Shown here: piece after piece, positions 45,159-54,661 of the stretch
Numbering within the stretch: the first letter of the stretch is position 1
Layout: every line of letters begins with the position of its first letter
Assembly (NCBI GenBank): GCA_947499125.1
Contig: CANMMP010000006.1
Coordinates: 50,668 to 114,667 of the forward strand
From: an uncultured Pontibacter sp.
Lineage (GTDB): Bacteria > Bacteroidota > Bacteroidia > Cytophagales > Hymenobacteraceae
DNA: 64,000 nt
Reading direction: 5' to 3'
Program-made: the position numbers and the translations under genes
Notes under the pieces: model-generated
Seen by the model: only the letters and a program-made list of their open reading frames with translations
What the model was told of the DNA's origin: nothing
Databases searched by the model: none

Positions 45159-46463
45159 ATGCCATATTTATTCACTTCTGAGTCAGTGTCAGAAGGACAC
45201 CCAGATAAAGTGGCGGATCAGATATCCGATGCGCTCCTTGATGAATTCCTGAAGCAGGACCCGCAGTCTAAAGTGGCCTGCGAAACACTGGTAACTACCG
45301 GCCTTGTAGTGCTGAGCGGCGAGGTTAAGACCGAAGCTTACGTTGATGTGCAGAAAGTTGCGCGCGATGTTATAAAACATATCGGCTACACCAAGTCGGA
45401 ATATATGTTTGATGCGGATGCCTGCGGTGTTATTTCGGCTATACATGGCCAGTCGCCGGACATTAACCAGGGTGTGGAGCGCACCAAACCTGAAGACCAG
45501 GGTGCTGGCGATCAGGGCATGATGTTTGGCTTTGCTACAAACGAAACTGATAACTATATGCCGCTTGCACTAAGCATTTCGCACCTGTTGTTACAGGAGC
45601 TGGCTGCAGTGCGCAAAGAGGGCAAAGAAATGACTTACCTGCGCCCTGATGCAAAATCGCAGGTTACGATCCGTTACAGCGACAACCACGTTCCTGAAAA
45701 GATTGATACCATCGTTATATCAACGCAGCACGACGAGTTTGTAACTGCTAATGGCGATTCTGATGAGGCTAAATTAAAAGCCGAAGAAGAAATGGTAGCC
45801 AGGATCAAGAGTGATGTGGATGCTATACTTATACCGCGTGTACTGAAACAGCTGCCGGAACGTATCCAGAAGCTGTTCAACTCAGATATCATTTATCACA
45901 TTAACCCAACTGGTAAGTTTGTGATAGGTGGACCGCACGGCGATACCGGTTTAACTGGTCGTAAAATTATAGTTGATACTTATGGTGGTAAAGGTGCGCA
46001 CGGTGGTGGTGCCTTCTCCGGCAAGGATTCTTCTAAAGTAGACCGTTCTGCGGCTTATGCAACCCGCCACATTGCCAAAAACCTGGTGGCTGCAGGTGTT
46101 GCCGACCAGGTACTGGTACAGGTAGCTTACGCTATTGGTGTTGCCAAGCCGGTTGGTTTATATGTTACTACCTATGGCTCAACTAAAGTAAAAGATGCCA
46201 GCGGCAACCTGATGAGCGACGGCGACATTGCAGAGAAAGTAAATAAACTGTTTGATATGCGTCCTTATGCTATTATACAGCGCTTTGGCCTGCAGAACCC
46301 AATATTTGCTGAAACGGCTGCTTATGGCCATATGGGCAGAACGCCAGGCAAAAAGCAGGTAGAGCTGCTTGTAAATGGTCAGAAAGAGACAAAAGAATAC
46401 GAGACCTTTACCTGGGAAAAACTGGACTACGTGGATAAGATAAAAGCCGAGTTCGGACTATAG
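45159..46463 (+). CDS. metK: S-adenosylmethionine synthase
   Basis: Makes S-adenosylmethionine from methionine and ATP. The 434-residue protein is a full Met[22 protein letters not shown] at the start, [12 protein letters not shown] in the middle, and [21 protein letters not shown] with the P-loop-like motif, followed by [13 protein letters not shown]. All three MAT domains are present. It is slightly longer than the E. coli enzyme, as usual in this phylum. It stands alone with its own promoter box and terminator. Confidence 0.97.
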   Translation: MPYLFTSESVSEGHPDKVADQISDALLDEFLKQDPQSKVACETLVTTGLVVLSGEVKTEAYVDVQKVARDVIKHIGYTKSEYMFDADACGVISAIHGQSPDINQGVERTKPEDQGAGDQGMMFGFATNETDNYMPLALSISHLLLQELAAVRKEGKEMTYLRPDAKSQVTIRYSDNHVPEKIDTIVISTQHDEFVTANGDSDEAKLKAEEEMVARIKSDVDAILIPRVLKQLPERIQKLFNSDIIYHINPTGKFVIGGPHGDTGLTGRKIIVDTYGGKGAHGGGAFSGKDSSKVDRSAAYATRHIAKNLVAAGVADQVLVQVAYAIGVAKPVGLYVTTYGSTKVKDASGNLMSDGDIAEKVNKLFDMRPYAIIQRFGLQNPIFAETAAYGHMGRTPGKKQVELLVNGQKETKEYETFTWEKLDYVDKIKAEFGL

Positions 46464-46505
46464 TCTGTATTTGATGAAAGACACAGGACACAAATCCTGT
46501 GCAAC

Positions 46506-46549
46506 CATAAATAAAAACGCCTGCTATACTTAGCAGGCGTTTTTATTTA
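46506..46549. terminator. Bidirectional terminator with 19-bp perfect stem
   Basis: ATAAATAAAAACGCCTGCT pairs without a mismatch with its reverse complement around a 6-base loop (ATACTT). TATAGTT follows immediately. It serves metK and the convergent hpf gene. Confidence 0.93.
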
Positions 46550-46602
46550 TAGTTAATCTCTGTTAATGAGATCATCCATAATTTATACTTAACATCTATG
46601 GC

Positions 46603-46905
46603 TTAATGGTGGGCCATTTGCTTTTCCTTAAACTTTTTAAGCTGGCGGCGCATGGCTTCTACTGCTGCATCAGCGGCAGCTTCAAAAGACGGTGCGTTTT
46701 CTTCAGAGAATAGGGTGGCACCCGGCACAAACAGTTTTATCTCTACCGTTTTCGTGTTTATACCGTCGCTATTGTTATGTTTCAGAAACACTTCGCCTTC
46801 TACTACGCGGTCGTAAAATGTTTCTAACTTGTCTACTTTCTGCTGTATAAAATCGGCAAGCTGTTGGTCAGCTTCGAAGTGGATGGAATGCATCTGTAGC
46901 TTCAT
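46603..46905 (-). CDS. hpf: Ribosome hibernation-promoting factor, RaiA/HPF family
   Basis: A 100-residue short-form HPF that binds the 30S subunit and helps store inactive ribosomes. The N-terminal MKLQMHSIHFEADQQLADFI and the basic C-terminal helix EAMRRQLKKFKEKQMAHH follow the family plan, with VEIKLFVPGATLFSEEN in the middle. It lacks the C-terminal dimerisation domain of long HPF, which is normal for this group. It lies 24 bases downstream of the xer gene and near rpsU, a conserved Bacteroidota neighbourhood. Confidence 0.93.
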   Translation of the reverse strand: MKLQMHSIHFEADQQLADFIQQKVDKLETFYDRVVEGEVFLKHNNSDGINTKTVEIKLFVPGATLFSEENAPSFEAAADAAVEAMRRQLKKFKEKQMAHH

Positions 46906-46929
46906 AGTCGTAATATTTATTGGTTTAAC

Positions 46930-47808
46930 TTATGCTTTTGGATGAGCTTTCTCGAAGATCGATTTAAGCTTTTCAATAGAGTTATGGGTGTATACCTGAG
47001 TGGCAGCCAGGCTGGCATGTCCGAGCAAGTCTTTAATAGCGTTCAGGTCTGCGCCCTTGTTGAGCAGGTGCGTAGCAAACGAGTGCCGCAATACGTGCGG
47101 GCTGTTGTGCTCAGAGGTTGTTATCAAGCTAATGTACTTTTTTACCACACGGTATATAAACTTCGGATAAAGCGGGCGTGCTTTAATTGTAACGAGCAGC
47201 TTTTCGGAATTGTTATCACCAAACTCGCTTTTCTTATAGGCTCTGTAAGCGCTTATACTTTGCCACAACGAATCGTTTATAGGTATGATGCGCTCTTTGT
47301 TGCCTTTGCCCAATACACGCACTGTTTTCTGGTGTCCGTCAATGTCCCCGTCAGCTATACATATCAGTTCCGATAAACGCATGCCGGTGCCATACAGGAA
47401 CTCAAGTATAACCCGATCGCGCTGGCCCTCGAAGTTGTCTTCAAATTCAAATTGGTCGAGCAGCTGGTTAAAAGGCTCTTCGGCTACAAAGGCAGGAAGC
47501 TTTTTAGATACTTTAGGTGCTTTTATGCGCAGCATGGGGTTGGCCGTAATGCGTTCCTGGCCTAACAAAAATTTGTAGTATGAACGCAGGCAGGCAATTT
47601 TACGGTTTATGGACCGTGGCTGTATGTTTTGCTGTACCAGCGAGAGTATCCAGGAGCGGATAATAGTGTGATCGGCCTGGGCCGGATCGGATATCTCGTA
47701 AGTCTGGGTAAGGTAATCAGAAAATTGCCCCAGATCGGTGTGGTAGGAGGTAAGGGTGTGCGGACTATACCGCTTTTCGTACTGTAGGTACTTAAAAAAT
47801 AAATCCAT
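46930..47808 (-). CDS. Tyrosine recombinase, XerC/XerD family
   Basis: A 292-residue site-specific recombinase predicted to resolve chromosome dimers at dif with a partner Xer protein. The N-terminal SAM-like core-binding domain covers ~1-90. Catalytic residues are seen: Arg144 (GTGMRLSEL), Lys ~168 (LGKGNKER), His238 and Arg241 (HVLRHSFATH), His264 (LLGHASLA) and the nucleophile Tyr273 (TQVYTH). Neighbouring hpf and rpsU make this a chromosomal housekeeping Xer rather than a phage integrase. XerC and XerD cannot be told apart by eye. Confidence 0.92.
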   Translation of the reverse strand: MDLFFKYLQYEKRYSPHTLTSYHTDLGQFSDYLTQTYEISDPAQADHTIIRSWILSLVQQNIQPRSINRKIACLRSYYKFLLGQERITANPMLRIKAPKVSKKLPAFVAEEPFNQLLDQFEFEDNFEGQRDRVILEFLYGTGMRLSELICIADGDIDGHQKTVRVLGKGNKERIIPINDSLWQSISAYRAYKKSEFGDNNSEKLLVTIKARPLYPKFIYRVVKKYISLITTSEHNSPHVLRHSFATHLLNKGADLNAIKDLLGHASLAATQVYTHNSIEKLKSIFEKAHPKA

Positions 47809-47877
47809 AACTTAATATAGCCGCCTGGTTAAGCAACTATACTAAGTTATGGAAAATATATTACTTCGGAAACGAAA

Positions 47878-48072
47878 TTAGTAGTTATCCTTTACGAAAA
47901 GCGTTTGCTTGTACTTAGCTCTTTCCTTCTGCTTTCTTTTAGAAACAGATGGTTTTTCGAAGAATGTTCTAGATCTAAGCTCTTTCAACACACCAGTTCT
48001 CTCGAACTTCTTCTTAAATCTTTTTAATGCACGGTCTACAGACTCGTTATCTTTTACGTTTACAATAATCAT
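47878..48072 (-). CDS. rpsU: 30S ribosomal protein S21
   Basis: A 64-residue basic protein with the S21 sequence MIIVNVKDNESVDRALKRFK and the C-terminal KRKQKERAKYKQTLF. It is part of the small subunit head/platform. It is the first gene of the minus-strand rpsU-xer-hpf group and has a good -33/-7 promoter upstream. Confidence 0.96.
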   Translation of the reverse strand: MIIVNVKDNESVDRALKRFKKKFERTGVLKELRSRTFFEKPSVSKRKQKERAKYKQTLFVKDNY

Positions 48073-48105
48073 GTCTTTGTTTCGCTTCTCTTGGAATTAG
48101 GGTTG

Positions 48106-48137
48106 CAAATTTAATAAACTTCCGATTTAAAAATCAA
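48106..48137 (-). promoter_or_regulatory. Predicted rpsU promoter
   Basis: Read on the minus strand, TTG (48135-48137) and TAAATTTG (48106-48113) are separated by 21 bases, close to the Bacteroidota consensus spacing. Confidence 0.65.
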
Positions 48138-48222
48138 CTCTTTAGTTAAAATTTATGTGCAAGTTACTAAATTCTTCTGATACAGCACCTTTTATGGCCC
48201 GTATTAGCTTATTTTAGTCTAT

Positions 48223-49362
48223 TTATTTAAGGATAGCTCTTGAAATTACCAGCTTTTGTATCTCGCTGGTGCCTTCGCCGATGGTGCAAAGCTTGGCATC
48301 GCGGTAATATTTCTCAGCAGGGTAGTCTTTTGTAAAGCCGTAACCACCAAAGATCTGCACGCCTTCGTTGGCCACACGCACCGATACTTCTGAAGCGTAT
48401 AGTTTCGCCATCGCCGATTCTTTGTTCACATTCAGGCCACGGTTCTTCATATCAGCTGCCTGGTACGTAAGCAATGCTGCAGCTTCTATTTCAGTTGCCA
48501 TATCGGCCAGTTTAAACGCAATACCCTGGAATGATGAGATTGGCTTGTTGAACTGGCTGCGCTCCTGCGAATAAGCCAAGGCAGCATCAAAAGCACCCTG
48601 CGCTATACCTAACGATAGGGCAGCAATAGAGATACGGCCACCGTCAAGCACTTTCATGGCCTGGATAAAGCCTTCGCCTACGTTGCCTAACATCTGGCTC
48701 TTGTGTACGCGACAATCCTGGAAAATAAGCTCTGTGGTTTCGGAAGCACGCATGCCCAGTTTGTCTTCTTTGCGGCCAGCGCTAAAGCCCGGCGTGCCTT
48801 TCTCAATTATAAAAGCGGTCATACCATGCGAGTCGCCTACTTCGCCGGTACGCACTATAACTACCGCCACGTTACCGGTTTTACCGTGTGTGATAAAGTT
48901 TTTAGCACCGTTTATAACGTAGTGGTCGCCATCTTCAACAGCTACCGTGCGCATGTTGCCGGCATCAGAACCAGTGTTAGGCTCTGTTAAGCCCCACGCA
49001 CCAATCCACTCGGCAGTAGCCAGCTTTGGCAGGTATTTCTGCTTCTGCTCTTCGTTACCAAACTGCAGTATGTGGCCAGTGCAAAGTGAGTTGTGGGCCG
49101 CCATCGATAAGCCAATAGAGCCATCTATTTTAGAAAGCTCGGCAATAGCTGTTACATATTCCAGGTAACCAAAGCCGGAACCACCATACTCGGTTGGCAC
49201 CAGTACGCCCATCAGGCCCAGTTCGCCCAACTGCTTGAACACTTCCACCGGGAATTCCTGGCTTTCGTCCCACTCCATCATTTTAGGTTTGATGTGTTTG
49301 GCACCAAAGTCACGAACCATGTCGGCGATCATACGCTGGTTTTCAGTATATTTTAATTCCAT
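48223..49362 (-). CDS. Acyl-CoA dehydrogenase
   Basis: A 379-residue FAD-dependent acyl-CoA dehydrogenase that introduces the alpha-beta double bond in fatty-acid or branched-chain acyl-CoA oxidation. The family signatures GAWGLTEPNTGSDA, FGGYGFTKDYPAEKYYRDAK and the catalytic-Glu ending IGEGTSEIQKLVI are present. Its length and motifs resemble short/medium-chain and butyryl-CoA enzymes, but chain length cannot be fixed. No beta-oxidation partners adjoin it. Confidence 0.95.
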   Translation of the reverse strand: MELKYTENQRMIADMVRDFGAKHIKPKMMEWDESQEFPVEVFKQLGELGLMGVLVPTEYGGSGFGYLEYVTAIAELSKIDGSIGLSMAAHNSLCTGHILQFGNEEQKQKYLPKLATAEWIGAWGLTEPNTGSDAGNMRTVAVEDGDHYVINGAKNFITHGKTGNVAVVIVRTGEVGDSHGMTAFIIEKGTPGFSAGRKEDKLGMRASETTELIFQDCRVHKSQMLGNVGEGFIQAMKVLDGGRISIAALSLGIAQGAFDAALAYSQERSQFNKPISSFQGIAFKLADMATEIEAAALLTYQAADMKNRGLNVNKESAMAKLYASEVSVRVANEGVQIFGGYGFTKDYPAEKYYRDAKLCTIGEGTSEIQKLVISRAILK

Positions 49363-49423
49363 TTATAGTTAGATTGTATAGTTTGGGGTTGCAACTGTAA
49401 CGGTTTTATAGGCCGCGTGTTTA

Positions 49424-49454
49424 CAAAACTATATATTTAATGGCAAACAGACAA
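49424..49454 (-). promoter_or_regulatory. Predicted promoter of the acyl-CoA dehydrogenase gene
   Basis: On the minus strand, TTG (49452-49454) and TAGTTTTG (49424-49431) are 20 bases apart, matching the TTG/TAnnTTTG pattern. Confidence 0.55.
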
Positions 49455-49618
49455 TTTGAACAGCTAAAACAGAGTATAATATAGATGTAAACTATAGCAG
49501 GGCCGGTATAGCACTTATTTTGAAAGCGCGTTTAATTTGCGTTATTTTGGAGGTGCTAAGCGCCTTATTCGCTGTAAAGAAAAAATGGCCGGAATAGTGC
49601 TTGGCTAAACAACTGTAA

Positions 49619-50365
49619 ATGAAGCATTTTTTTAAGAACTTATTTGGTGGGGATGCGGCAACACTAGAGTCGTTAAGTGCCATAGGCGTGGATATGCACT
49701 CGCATATTTTGCCGGGTATAGACGATGGTGCAGATACGCTGGAACGGTCGCTGGAACTGGTGCAGGCCATGCAGCAGTTGGGTTACCATAAGCTGATCAT
49801 GACGCCCCACATAATGAGTGATTTTTATAAGAATACCCCGGAGATAATCCGGGAAAAGCTTGCCTTATTGCGTACTGCCATTGCCGAAGCAGATATAGAA
49901 ATGGAGCTGGACTGTGCTGCGGAGTATTACCTGGATGAGGTTTTCCTGGAGAAGCTGGATAACAACGAAGAGTTGCTGACCTTTGGGGATAAGTATATCC
50001 TTTTCGAAACCTCTTTCCTGAACGAGCCACTGAATTTGCGTGAAGCCATTTTTAAGATGCGTTCCAAAGGATATAAGCCTGTAATGGCCCACCCGGAGCG
50101 CTATACTTACTTTTATGGCAAATTTAATGACCTGGTAGAGTTGCGTGAGCAGGGTGTATTGTTACAGCCAAACCTTAATTCTTTAACAGGCTATTATTCG
50201 CCGGCTGCCCGCGATGTAGCCGAGAAGCTGATAGATAATGAGCTCGTTGACCTGGTGGGGTCTGATGTGCATAGTATAAAACACATTGCCTCGTTACAAA
50301 AAGTGCTAAGTACAAAATATGTAAACAAGCTGCTTAGCTTACCATTGCTTAATCCGCAACTATAG
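49619..50365 (+). CDS. PHP-type tyrosine-protein phosphatase (CpsB/CapC family)
   Basis: A 248-residue metal-dependent phosphatase of the PHP superfamily. The signature DMHSHILPGIDDGADT holds the first metal-binding His residues, and MTPHIMSDFY, CAAEYYLDE, AHPERYTYF and VGSDVHSI supply the others. In polysaccharide-producing bacteria, these enzymes dephosphorylate tyrosine kinases that control capsule/exopolysaccharide export. No kinase gene is adjacent here. It is the first of a plus-strand run of seven genes. Confidence 0.92.
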   Translation: MKHFFKNLFGGDAATLESLSAIGVDMHSHILPGIDDGADTLERSLELVQAMQQLGYHKLIMTPHIMSDFYKNTPEIIREKLALLRTAIAEADIEMELDCAAEYYLDEVFLEKLDNNEELLTFGDKYILFETSFLNEPLNLREAIFKMRSKGYKPVMAHPERYTYFYGKFNDLVELREQGVLLQPNLNSLTGYYSPAARDVAEKLIDNELVDLVGSDVHSIKHIASLQKVLSTKYVNKLLSLPLLNPQL

Positions 50366-50392
50366 TTCCTGTCTTACTAACCTATACTTTAA

Positions 50393-51367
50393 ATGATTTT
50401 TGTAACAGGCGGTAGTGGCCTTATAGGTAGTTACCTGATACCAGCGCTTGTAGAGCAGGGGCACCAGGTGCGTGCGCTATACCGCGGTCAGGTGCCGGCT
50501 ATACCTGCTGCAGATAAGGTAGAGTGGCTGGAAGGCGATATTCAGGATATTGTGTTGCTGCGCGAAGCTTTGCAAGGCGTTACCTACGTTTTCCATTGTG
50601 CCGGCCTGGTATCGTATGACCCGCAGGACAAGGAGTTGCTGAAACAGGTAAATATTGAAGGCACAGCTAACGTGGTAGATGCCTGCCTGGAAACCGGAAG
50701 TATAAAGTTGTGCCATGTAAGCTCTATAGCGGCTATAGGCCGGCCTGTTAAAGCAACTATACTTACCGAAAAAAGCAAGTGGGATCCCGCAGAATACCAT
50801 TCGGCTTACGCCAGTTCTAAATACCTCGGCGAACTGGAAGTATGGCGCGGCATTTCGGAAGGACTTGATGCGGTTATAGTTAACCCCTCGGTTGTGCTTG
50901 GCCCCGCCAACTGGGATCGTAGCAGCACACGCCTGTTTAAGTATGTATACAACAACAACGCATTTTATACGGGCGGCAAAGCTAATTTTGTTGATGTGCG
51001 CGATGTAATTGAAGCAATGTTACGCCTCACCTTCTCGGAAATATCCGGCGAAAGATATATATTGAATGCAGAACAGCTGGCTTATAAAGACTTCTTTGCC
51101 GAAGTAGCTGCCTGCCTTAACCGTAAAGCGCCAAAATACCGGGTAAATCCGGTTGTGGCGGAGTTGGTATGGCGCGCCGAAAGGATGCGCAGTTGGCTAA
51201 CCGGGGCACGGCCGCTCATCACAAAAGATACCGCACGGGTATCAGCTAAAAACCATTTGTTTAGTAACGACAAGGTCCGTCAGGCCATAGGTCTGGAGTT
51301 CAGGCCGTTAAGCCAGACTATAAGCTGGACCTGCGCCGGATTGTTGCAGCAGCATGCTGTAAAGTAG
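50393..51367 (+). CDS. NAD(P)-dependent epimerase/dehydratase (extended SDR)
   Basis: A 324-residue extended short-chain dehydrogenase. The cofactor-binding loop is FVTGGSGLIGSYL (residues 3-15). The catalytic SSIAA serine and the YHSAYASSKYLGE motif (Tyr and Lys of YxxxK) are present, followed by VNPSVVLGP. It resembles sugar-nucleotide and dihydroflavonol-reductase-like SDRs, so the substrate is open. It lies 27 bases after the PHP phosphatase gene, which may mean a shared role in surface glycans (inference). Confidence 0.9.
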   Translation: MIFVTGGSGLIGSYLIPALVEQGHQVRALYRGQVPAIPAADKVEWLEGDIQDIVLLREALQGVTYVFHCAGLVSYDPQDKELLKQVNIEGTANVVDACLETGSIKLCHVSSIAAIGRPVKATILTEKSKWDPAEYHSAYASSKYLGELEVWRGISEGLDAVIVNPSVVLGPANWDRSSTRLFKYVYNNNAFYTGGKANFVDVRDVIEAMLRLTFSEISGERYILNAEQLAYKDFFAEVAACLNRKAPKYRVNPVVAELVWRAERMRSWLTGARPLITKDTARVSAKNHLFSNDKVRQAIGLEFRPLSQTISWTCAGLLQQHAVK

Positions 51368-51456
51368 GTTTTGGGCCTGCCCTGCAATAAACTATTTGCC
51401 TGTATAAAATGTAGTGTTACAAAGGCTGCTCACCCGGCAGCTGGTTGGAGATCGAG

Positions 51457-52854
51457 ATGAAAGAGAATTTTGAAGAACACAGCGAAGAGCTGGACCTGAT
51501 ACAACGTTACGAGCAGGCCCTTGAAAACAACGGTGCTGCTTTTTTTGATATAAATGACTATGAGGTCATCATAGACCACTATACAGCTAATTTTGAGTAT
51601 AAAAAGGCGCTTGCAGCTTGCAACGCAGCCATTGCGCAGTATCCTTTTTCGTCGGAGCTACAGATAGATAAAGCCCAGTTGCTGGCCATGGCCGGTAGCC
51701 TGGATGATGCCCTTGCCCTTATTAATGAAGTAGCCGAGGTTGAAACCGGAAACCCGGACATTCACCTGACCCGTGGCATTATTTACTCGCAGCGCGGCGA
51801 ATACCGCGACGCTGTAGATTACTTTAAGAAAGCGCTTGCTTTTGCCGAAGACCGCGATGATATCTACTTTAATATTGGACTGGCTTACCAGAGTTGGGGC
51901 AAATTTGGCTCGGCTATTAAGTACTATAAAAAGTGTGTGGAGCTGAACGTAGAGAACGAGGCCGCTATGCAGGAAATTGTTTACTGCATGGAGGTAACAG
52001 GCACCTTGCGCGAACACCTGCCGTTTTTCCAGAAGTTTGTTGACGATGACCCTTACTCGTATGTGGCCTGGTTTAACCTGGGTAACGTGTTCAATAAAAT
52101 GGGCTCTTACGACAAAGCCATTGCCGCTTACGATTATGCCACCATCATCAAACCTGATTTTATTACCGCCTATAACAACATGGCGAATGCTTATGTGTTC
52201 CTAGGCGAATATACGAAGGCTATAGAAGCGTTTAATGCCATGCTGGAGCACGGCACCCCGTCTGCGGAAGTATTCTGCAATATTGGCGAGTGCTATGAAA
52301 AGCTGCAGCAATGGGACCTGTCCCGAAGGTATTATCAGAAATCAGTGGACCTGGACCCGGAAATGGATGAGGCCTGGTTTGGCATTGGTGTTATTCTGGA
52401 TGCGCAGGGCAAGTGGTACGAAGCTGTTCATTTCTTTAAGAAAGCCGTGGAGCTTTATGACGACAGCTCGGATTACTGGGTGGCCCTGGCTGCTGCCGAG
52501 TACCATGTAGGGCATGTAGTGTCGGCGCTGGAAAGCTACGCACGTGCTGCCGAGATACAGCCAAACGATAAGGATATTTACCTGAACTGGTCTATCATAC
52601 TTTACGAACAGGGTAATTATGATGAGGCCATTGATATTATTTTAAACGCGATAGAACTGCAGCCAGACGAAGCAGAGCTATATTATAGGGTATGTGCTTA
52701 CTTACTTTCTGCAGGAAAATACCGCGAAGCTTACAATTATCTTGAAAATGCTTTAATTTTGGACTTCGATAAACATAAGCTGCTCTTCGAATTTTTTCCG
52801 GAACTGGAGTCGCAGCGGGCATTAGCCAGATTAATTGATCAGTATCGCAAATAA
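51457..52854 (+). CDS. Tetratricopeptide-repeat protein
   Basis: A 465-residue TPR protein made almost wholly of about eleven helical repeats (for example AWFNLGNVFNKMGSYDKAIAAY). The frame opens at a TTG at 51445, but ATG at 51457 (MKENFEEHSEELDLI) is preferred. There is no signal peptide, so it is probably a cytoplasmic scaffold. TPR arrays of this type are common in Bacteroidota near lipid or envelope genes. Its partners are unknown. The stop precedes the phosphosulfolactate synthase start by 6 bases, which suggests co-transcription. Confidence 0.9.
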   Translation: MKENFEEHSEELDLIQRYEQALENNGAAFFDINDYEVIIDHYTANFEYKKALAACNAAIAQYPFSSELQIDKAQLLAMAGSLDDALALINEVAEVETGNPDIHLTRGIIYSQRGEYRDAVDYFKKALAFAEDRDDIYFNIGLAYQSWGKFGSAIKYYKKCVELNVENEAAMQEIVYCMEVTGTLREHLPFFQKFVDDDPYSYVAWFNLGNVFNKMGSYDKAIAAYDYATIIKPDFITAYNNMANAYVFLGEYTKAIEAFNAMLEHGTPSAEVFCNIGECYEKLQQWDLSRRYYQKSVDLDPEMDEAWFGIGVILDAQGKWYEAVHFFKKAVELYDDSSDYWVALAAAEYHVGHVVSALESYARAAEIQPNDKDIYLNWSIILYEQGNYDEAIDIILNAIELQPDEAELYYRVCAYLLSAGKYREAYNYLENALILDFDKHKLLFEFFPELESQRALARLIDQYRK

Positions 52855-52860
52855 CAGCAA

Positions 52861-53643
52861 ATGAATTATACACTAAACAACATCCCGGAACGTGAGCAGA
52901 AGCCGCGTGAACGTGGCTTTACCATGGCTATGGATAAAGGCCTTAGCGTTCGGGAAGTAGAAGATTTTCTGGAAGTAGCCGGAGATTATGTTGACATTGT
53001 TAAGTTGGGGTGGGGCACCTCTTTTGTAACGCCTAACCTGGATAGAAAACTGGAGGTTTATAAATCTGCCGGCATACCGGTATACTTTGGTGGTACTTTG
53101 TTCGAGGCGTTTGTAGCCCGTAACCAGTTCGAAGACTATCGCCGCATACTGGATAAGTATGGGATGGGATTTGCTGAGGTATCGGATGGTTCGCTGGAAA
53201 TGCCCCACGACGAGAAGCTGCAGTACATTCAGACATTGGCTGAGCAGGTAACTGTGTTATCGGAAGTAGGCTCTAAAGATGCTGAAAAGATAATCCCTCC
53301 TTACAAGTGGATACAATTGATGCAGACTGAACTGGATGCTGGTGCCTGGAAAGTGATAGGCGAAGCACGTGAAGGTGGTAATGTCGGCCTTTTCCGTTCT
53401 ACCGGCGAAGTGCGCAGCGGTCTTGTAGAAGAGATCCTGACCAAGATCCCGTTTGAAAAGATACTTTGGGAAGCTCCTCAGAAAGCACAGCAGGTTTGGT
53501 TTATTAAACTGCTGGGGGCGAACGTAAACCTGGGTAACATTGCGCCAAGCGAGGTTATTCCGCTCGAAACAATACGTTTAGGCCTGCGTGGCGATACCTT
53601 CCATCATTTCCTGAACCAGAACGACGTAGCTCTTAAAGGCTAA
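52861..53643 (+). CDS. Phosphosulfolactate synthase (ComA family)
   Basis: A 260-residue TIM-barrel enzyme of the ComA family, which adds sulfite to phosphoenolpyruvate to give (2R)-3-phosphosulfolactate. Family sequence is clear: ERGFTMAMDKGLS, VDIVKLGWGTSFV, PVYFGGTLFEAF, AEVSDGSLEMP and IGEAREGGNVGLF. In archaea it starts coenzyme M synthesis. Coenzyme M is not expected in this phylum, so a role in sulfolactate/cysteate supply for sulfonolipids is more likely (inference). It is closely linked to the TPR gene upstream and followed by a terminator. Confidence 0.93.
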   Translation: MNYTLNNIPEREQKPRERGFTMAMDKGLSVREVEDFLEVAGDYVDIVKLGWGTSFVTPNLDRKLEVYKSAGIPVYFGGTLFEAFVARNQFEDYRRILDKYGMGFAEVSDGSLEMPHDEKLQYIQTLAEQVTVLSEVGSKDAEKIIPPYKWIQLMQTELDAGAWKVIGEAREGGNVGLFRSTGEVRSGLVEEILTKIPFEKILWEAPQKAQQVWFIKLLGANVNLGNIAPSEVIPLETIRLGLRGDTFHHFLNQNDVALKG

Positions 53644-53662
53644 GTATAACAGATTTAAGTAT

Positions 53663-53698
53663 AAATTGCCCGACGGTTTCCCCGTACGGGCAATTTTG
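53663..53698 (+). terminator. Terminator after the phosphosulfolactate synthase gene
   Basis: Perfect 10-bp stem AAATTGCCCG/CGGGCAATTT with an inner ACGG/CCGT extension in the loop and a short T tract. Confidence 0.75.
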
Positions 53699-53714
53699 CT
53701 ATACAAGAACAACT

Positions 53715-54659
53715 ATGCAACGCAGATCATTAAAAGAATACTTACTGCTTTTCTTTAAAGGCGTGGCCATGGGTGCCGCCGATGTGGTGCCAGGTGTATC
53801 AGGCGGTACGATTGCTTTTATTACAGGTATTTATGAAGAACTGCTGAACTCCATCCGGTCTGTGAATGGGGAAGCAGTAAAGTTGCTGCTCCGCTTTAAT
53901 GTTGCTGGTTTCTGGAAGCATATAAACGGCAATTTTTTAATTGTGCTGCTGGCCGGCATCGGCGTTGCCATTGCGTCTTTATCCCGACTGATCTTATACT
54001 TGCTGCAGAACCATACGGAGATGCTGTGGTCTTTCTTTTTTGGATTGATCGTGGCTTCGGCGGTGGTAGTAGCTAAAAAAATAACCCGCTGGCGGCCTGG
54101 TGTAGTATTGGCCGGCCTTATAGGTATAGCCCTGGCTTATTATATTACAGTGGCTACACCGGCACAAACCCCGGAAGCGTACTGGTTTGTATTTCTGTCG
54201 GGTGCCATTGCCATTTGTGCGATGATATTACCGGGTATATCGGGTAGTTTTATACTTGTGTTGCTGGCCAAGTACGAGTTTATTATGCTGGCTGTTAAAA
54301 ACCTGCGGCTGGATATTATTGCGGTGTTCGGTGTTGGGTGTATGGTGGGTATACTTAGCTTTTCGCATTTACTTAACTGGATGCTGAAGCACTATCATAA
54401 CATAACTGTAGCCTTGCTGACAGGATTTATGGTTGGCTCGCTGAACAAAGTGTGGCCCTGGAAACAAACCCTGGAAACATACACCGATCGCCATGGCGAA
54501 ATAAAACCTTTAGTACAGGAAAACGTGCTGCCAACTGATTACCTGCAACTGACCGGCGAAGAGCCTTTTCTGTTGTATGGTATATTGCTGGCAATTTTCG
54601 GGTTTGCTTTGGTATATGTTATTGATCGTGTTACCAGCGACGAAACTCCAACTGTATAA
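53715..54659 (+). CDS. DUF368 polyprenyl-phosphate transporter-type protein
   Basis: A 314-residue inner-membrane protein of the DUF368 family, members of which (PopT) recycle undecaprenyl phosphate across the membrane. The signature GVAMGAADVVPGVSGGTIAFITG and the second half repeat ICAMILPGISGSFILVLLAKYEF are both present. About eight to nine helices are visible. A lipid-carrier role is inferred from family knowledge. Its stop is 2 bases before the aroE ATG, so the pair is probably translated together, though their functions differ. Confidence 0.92.
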   Translation: MQRRSLKEYLLLFFKGVAMGAADVVPGVSGGTIAFITGIYEELLNSIRSVNGEAVKLLLRFNVAGFWKHINGNFLIVLLAGIGVAIASLSRLILYLLQNHTEMLWSFFFGLIVASAVVVAKKITRWRPGVVLAGLIGIALAYYITVATPAQTPEAYWFVFLSGAIAICAMILPGISGSFILVLLAKYEFIMLAVKNLRLDIIAVFGVGCMVGILSFSHLLNWMLKHYHNITVALLTGFMVGSLNKVWPWKQTLETYTDRHGEIKPLVQENVLPTDYLQLTGEEPFLLYGILLAIFGFALVYVIDRVTSDETPTV

Positions 54660-54661
54660 AG

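Noticed and set aside
46930..47808. Integrase marking a mobile element
   Set aside because: The conserved rpsU-xer-hpf neighbourhood and full catalytic set indicate a chromosomal Xer protein; no att repeats are seen.
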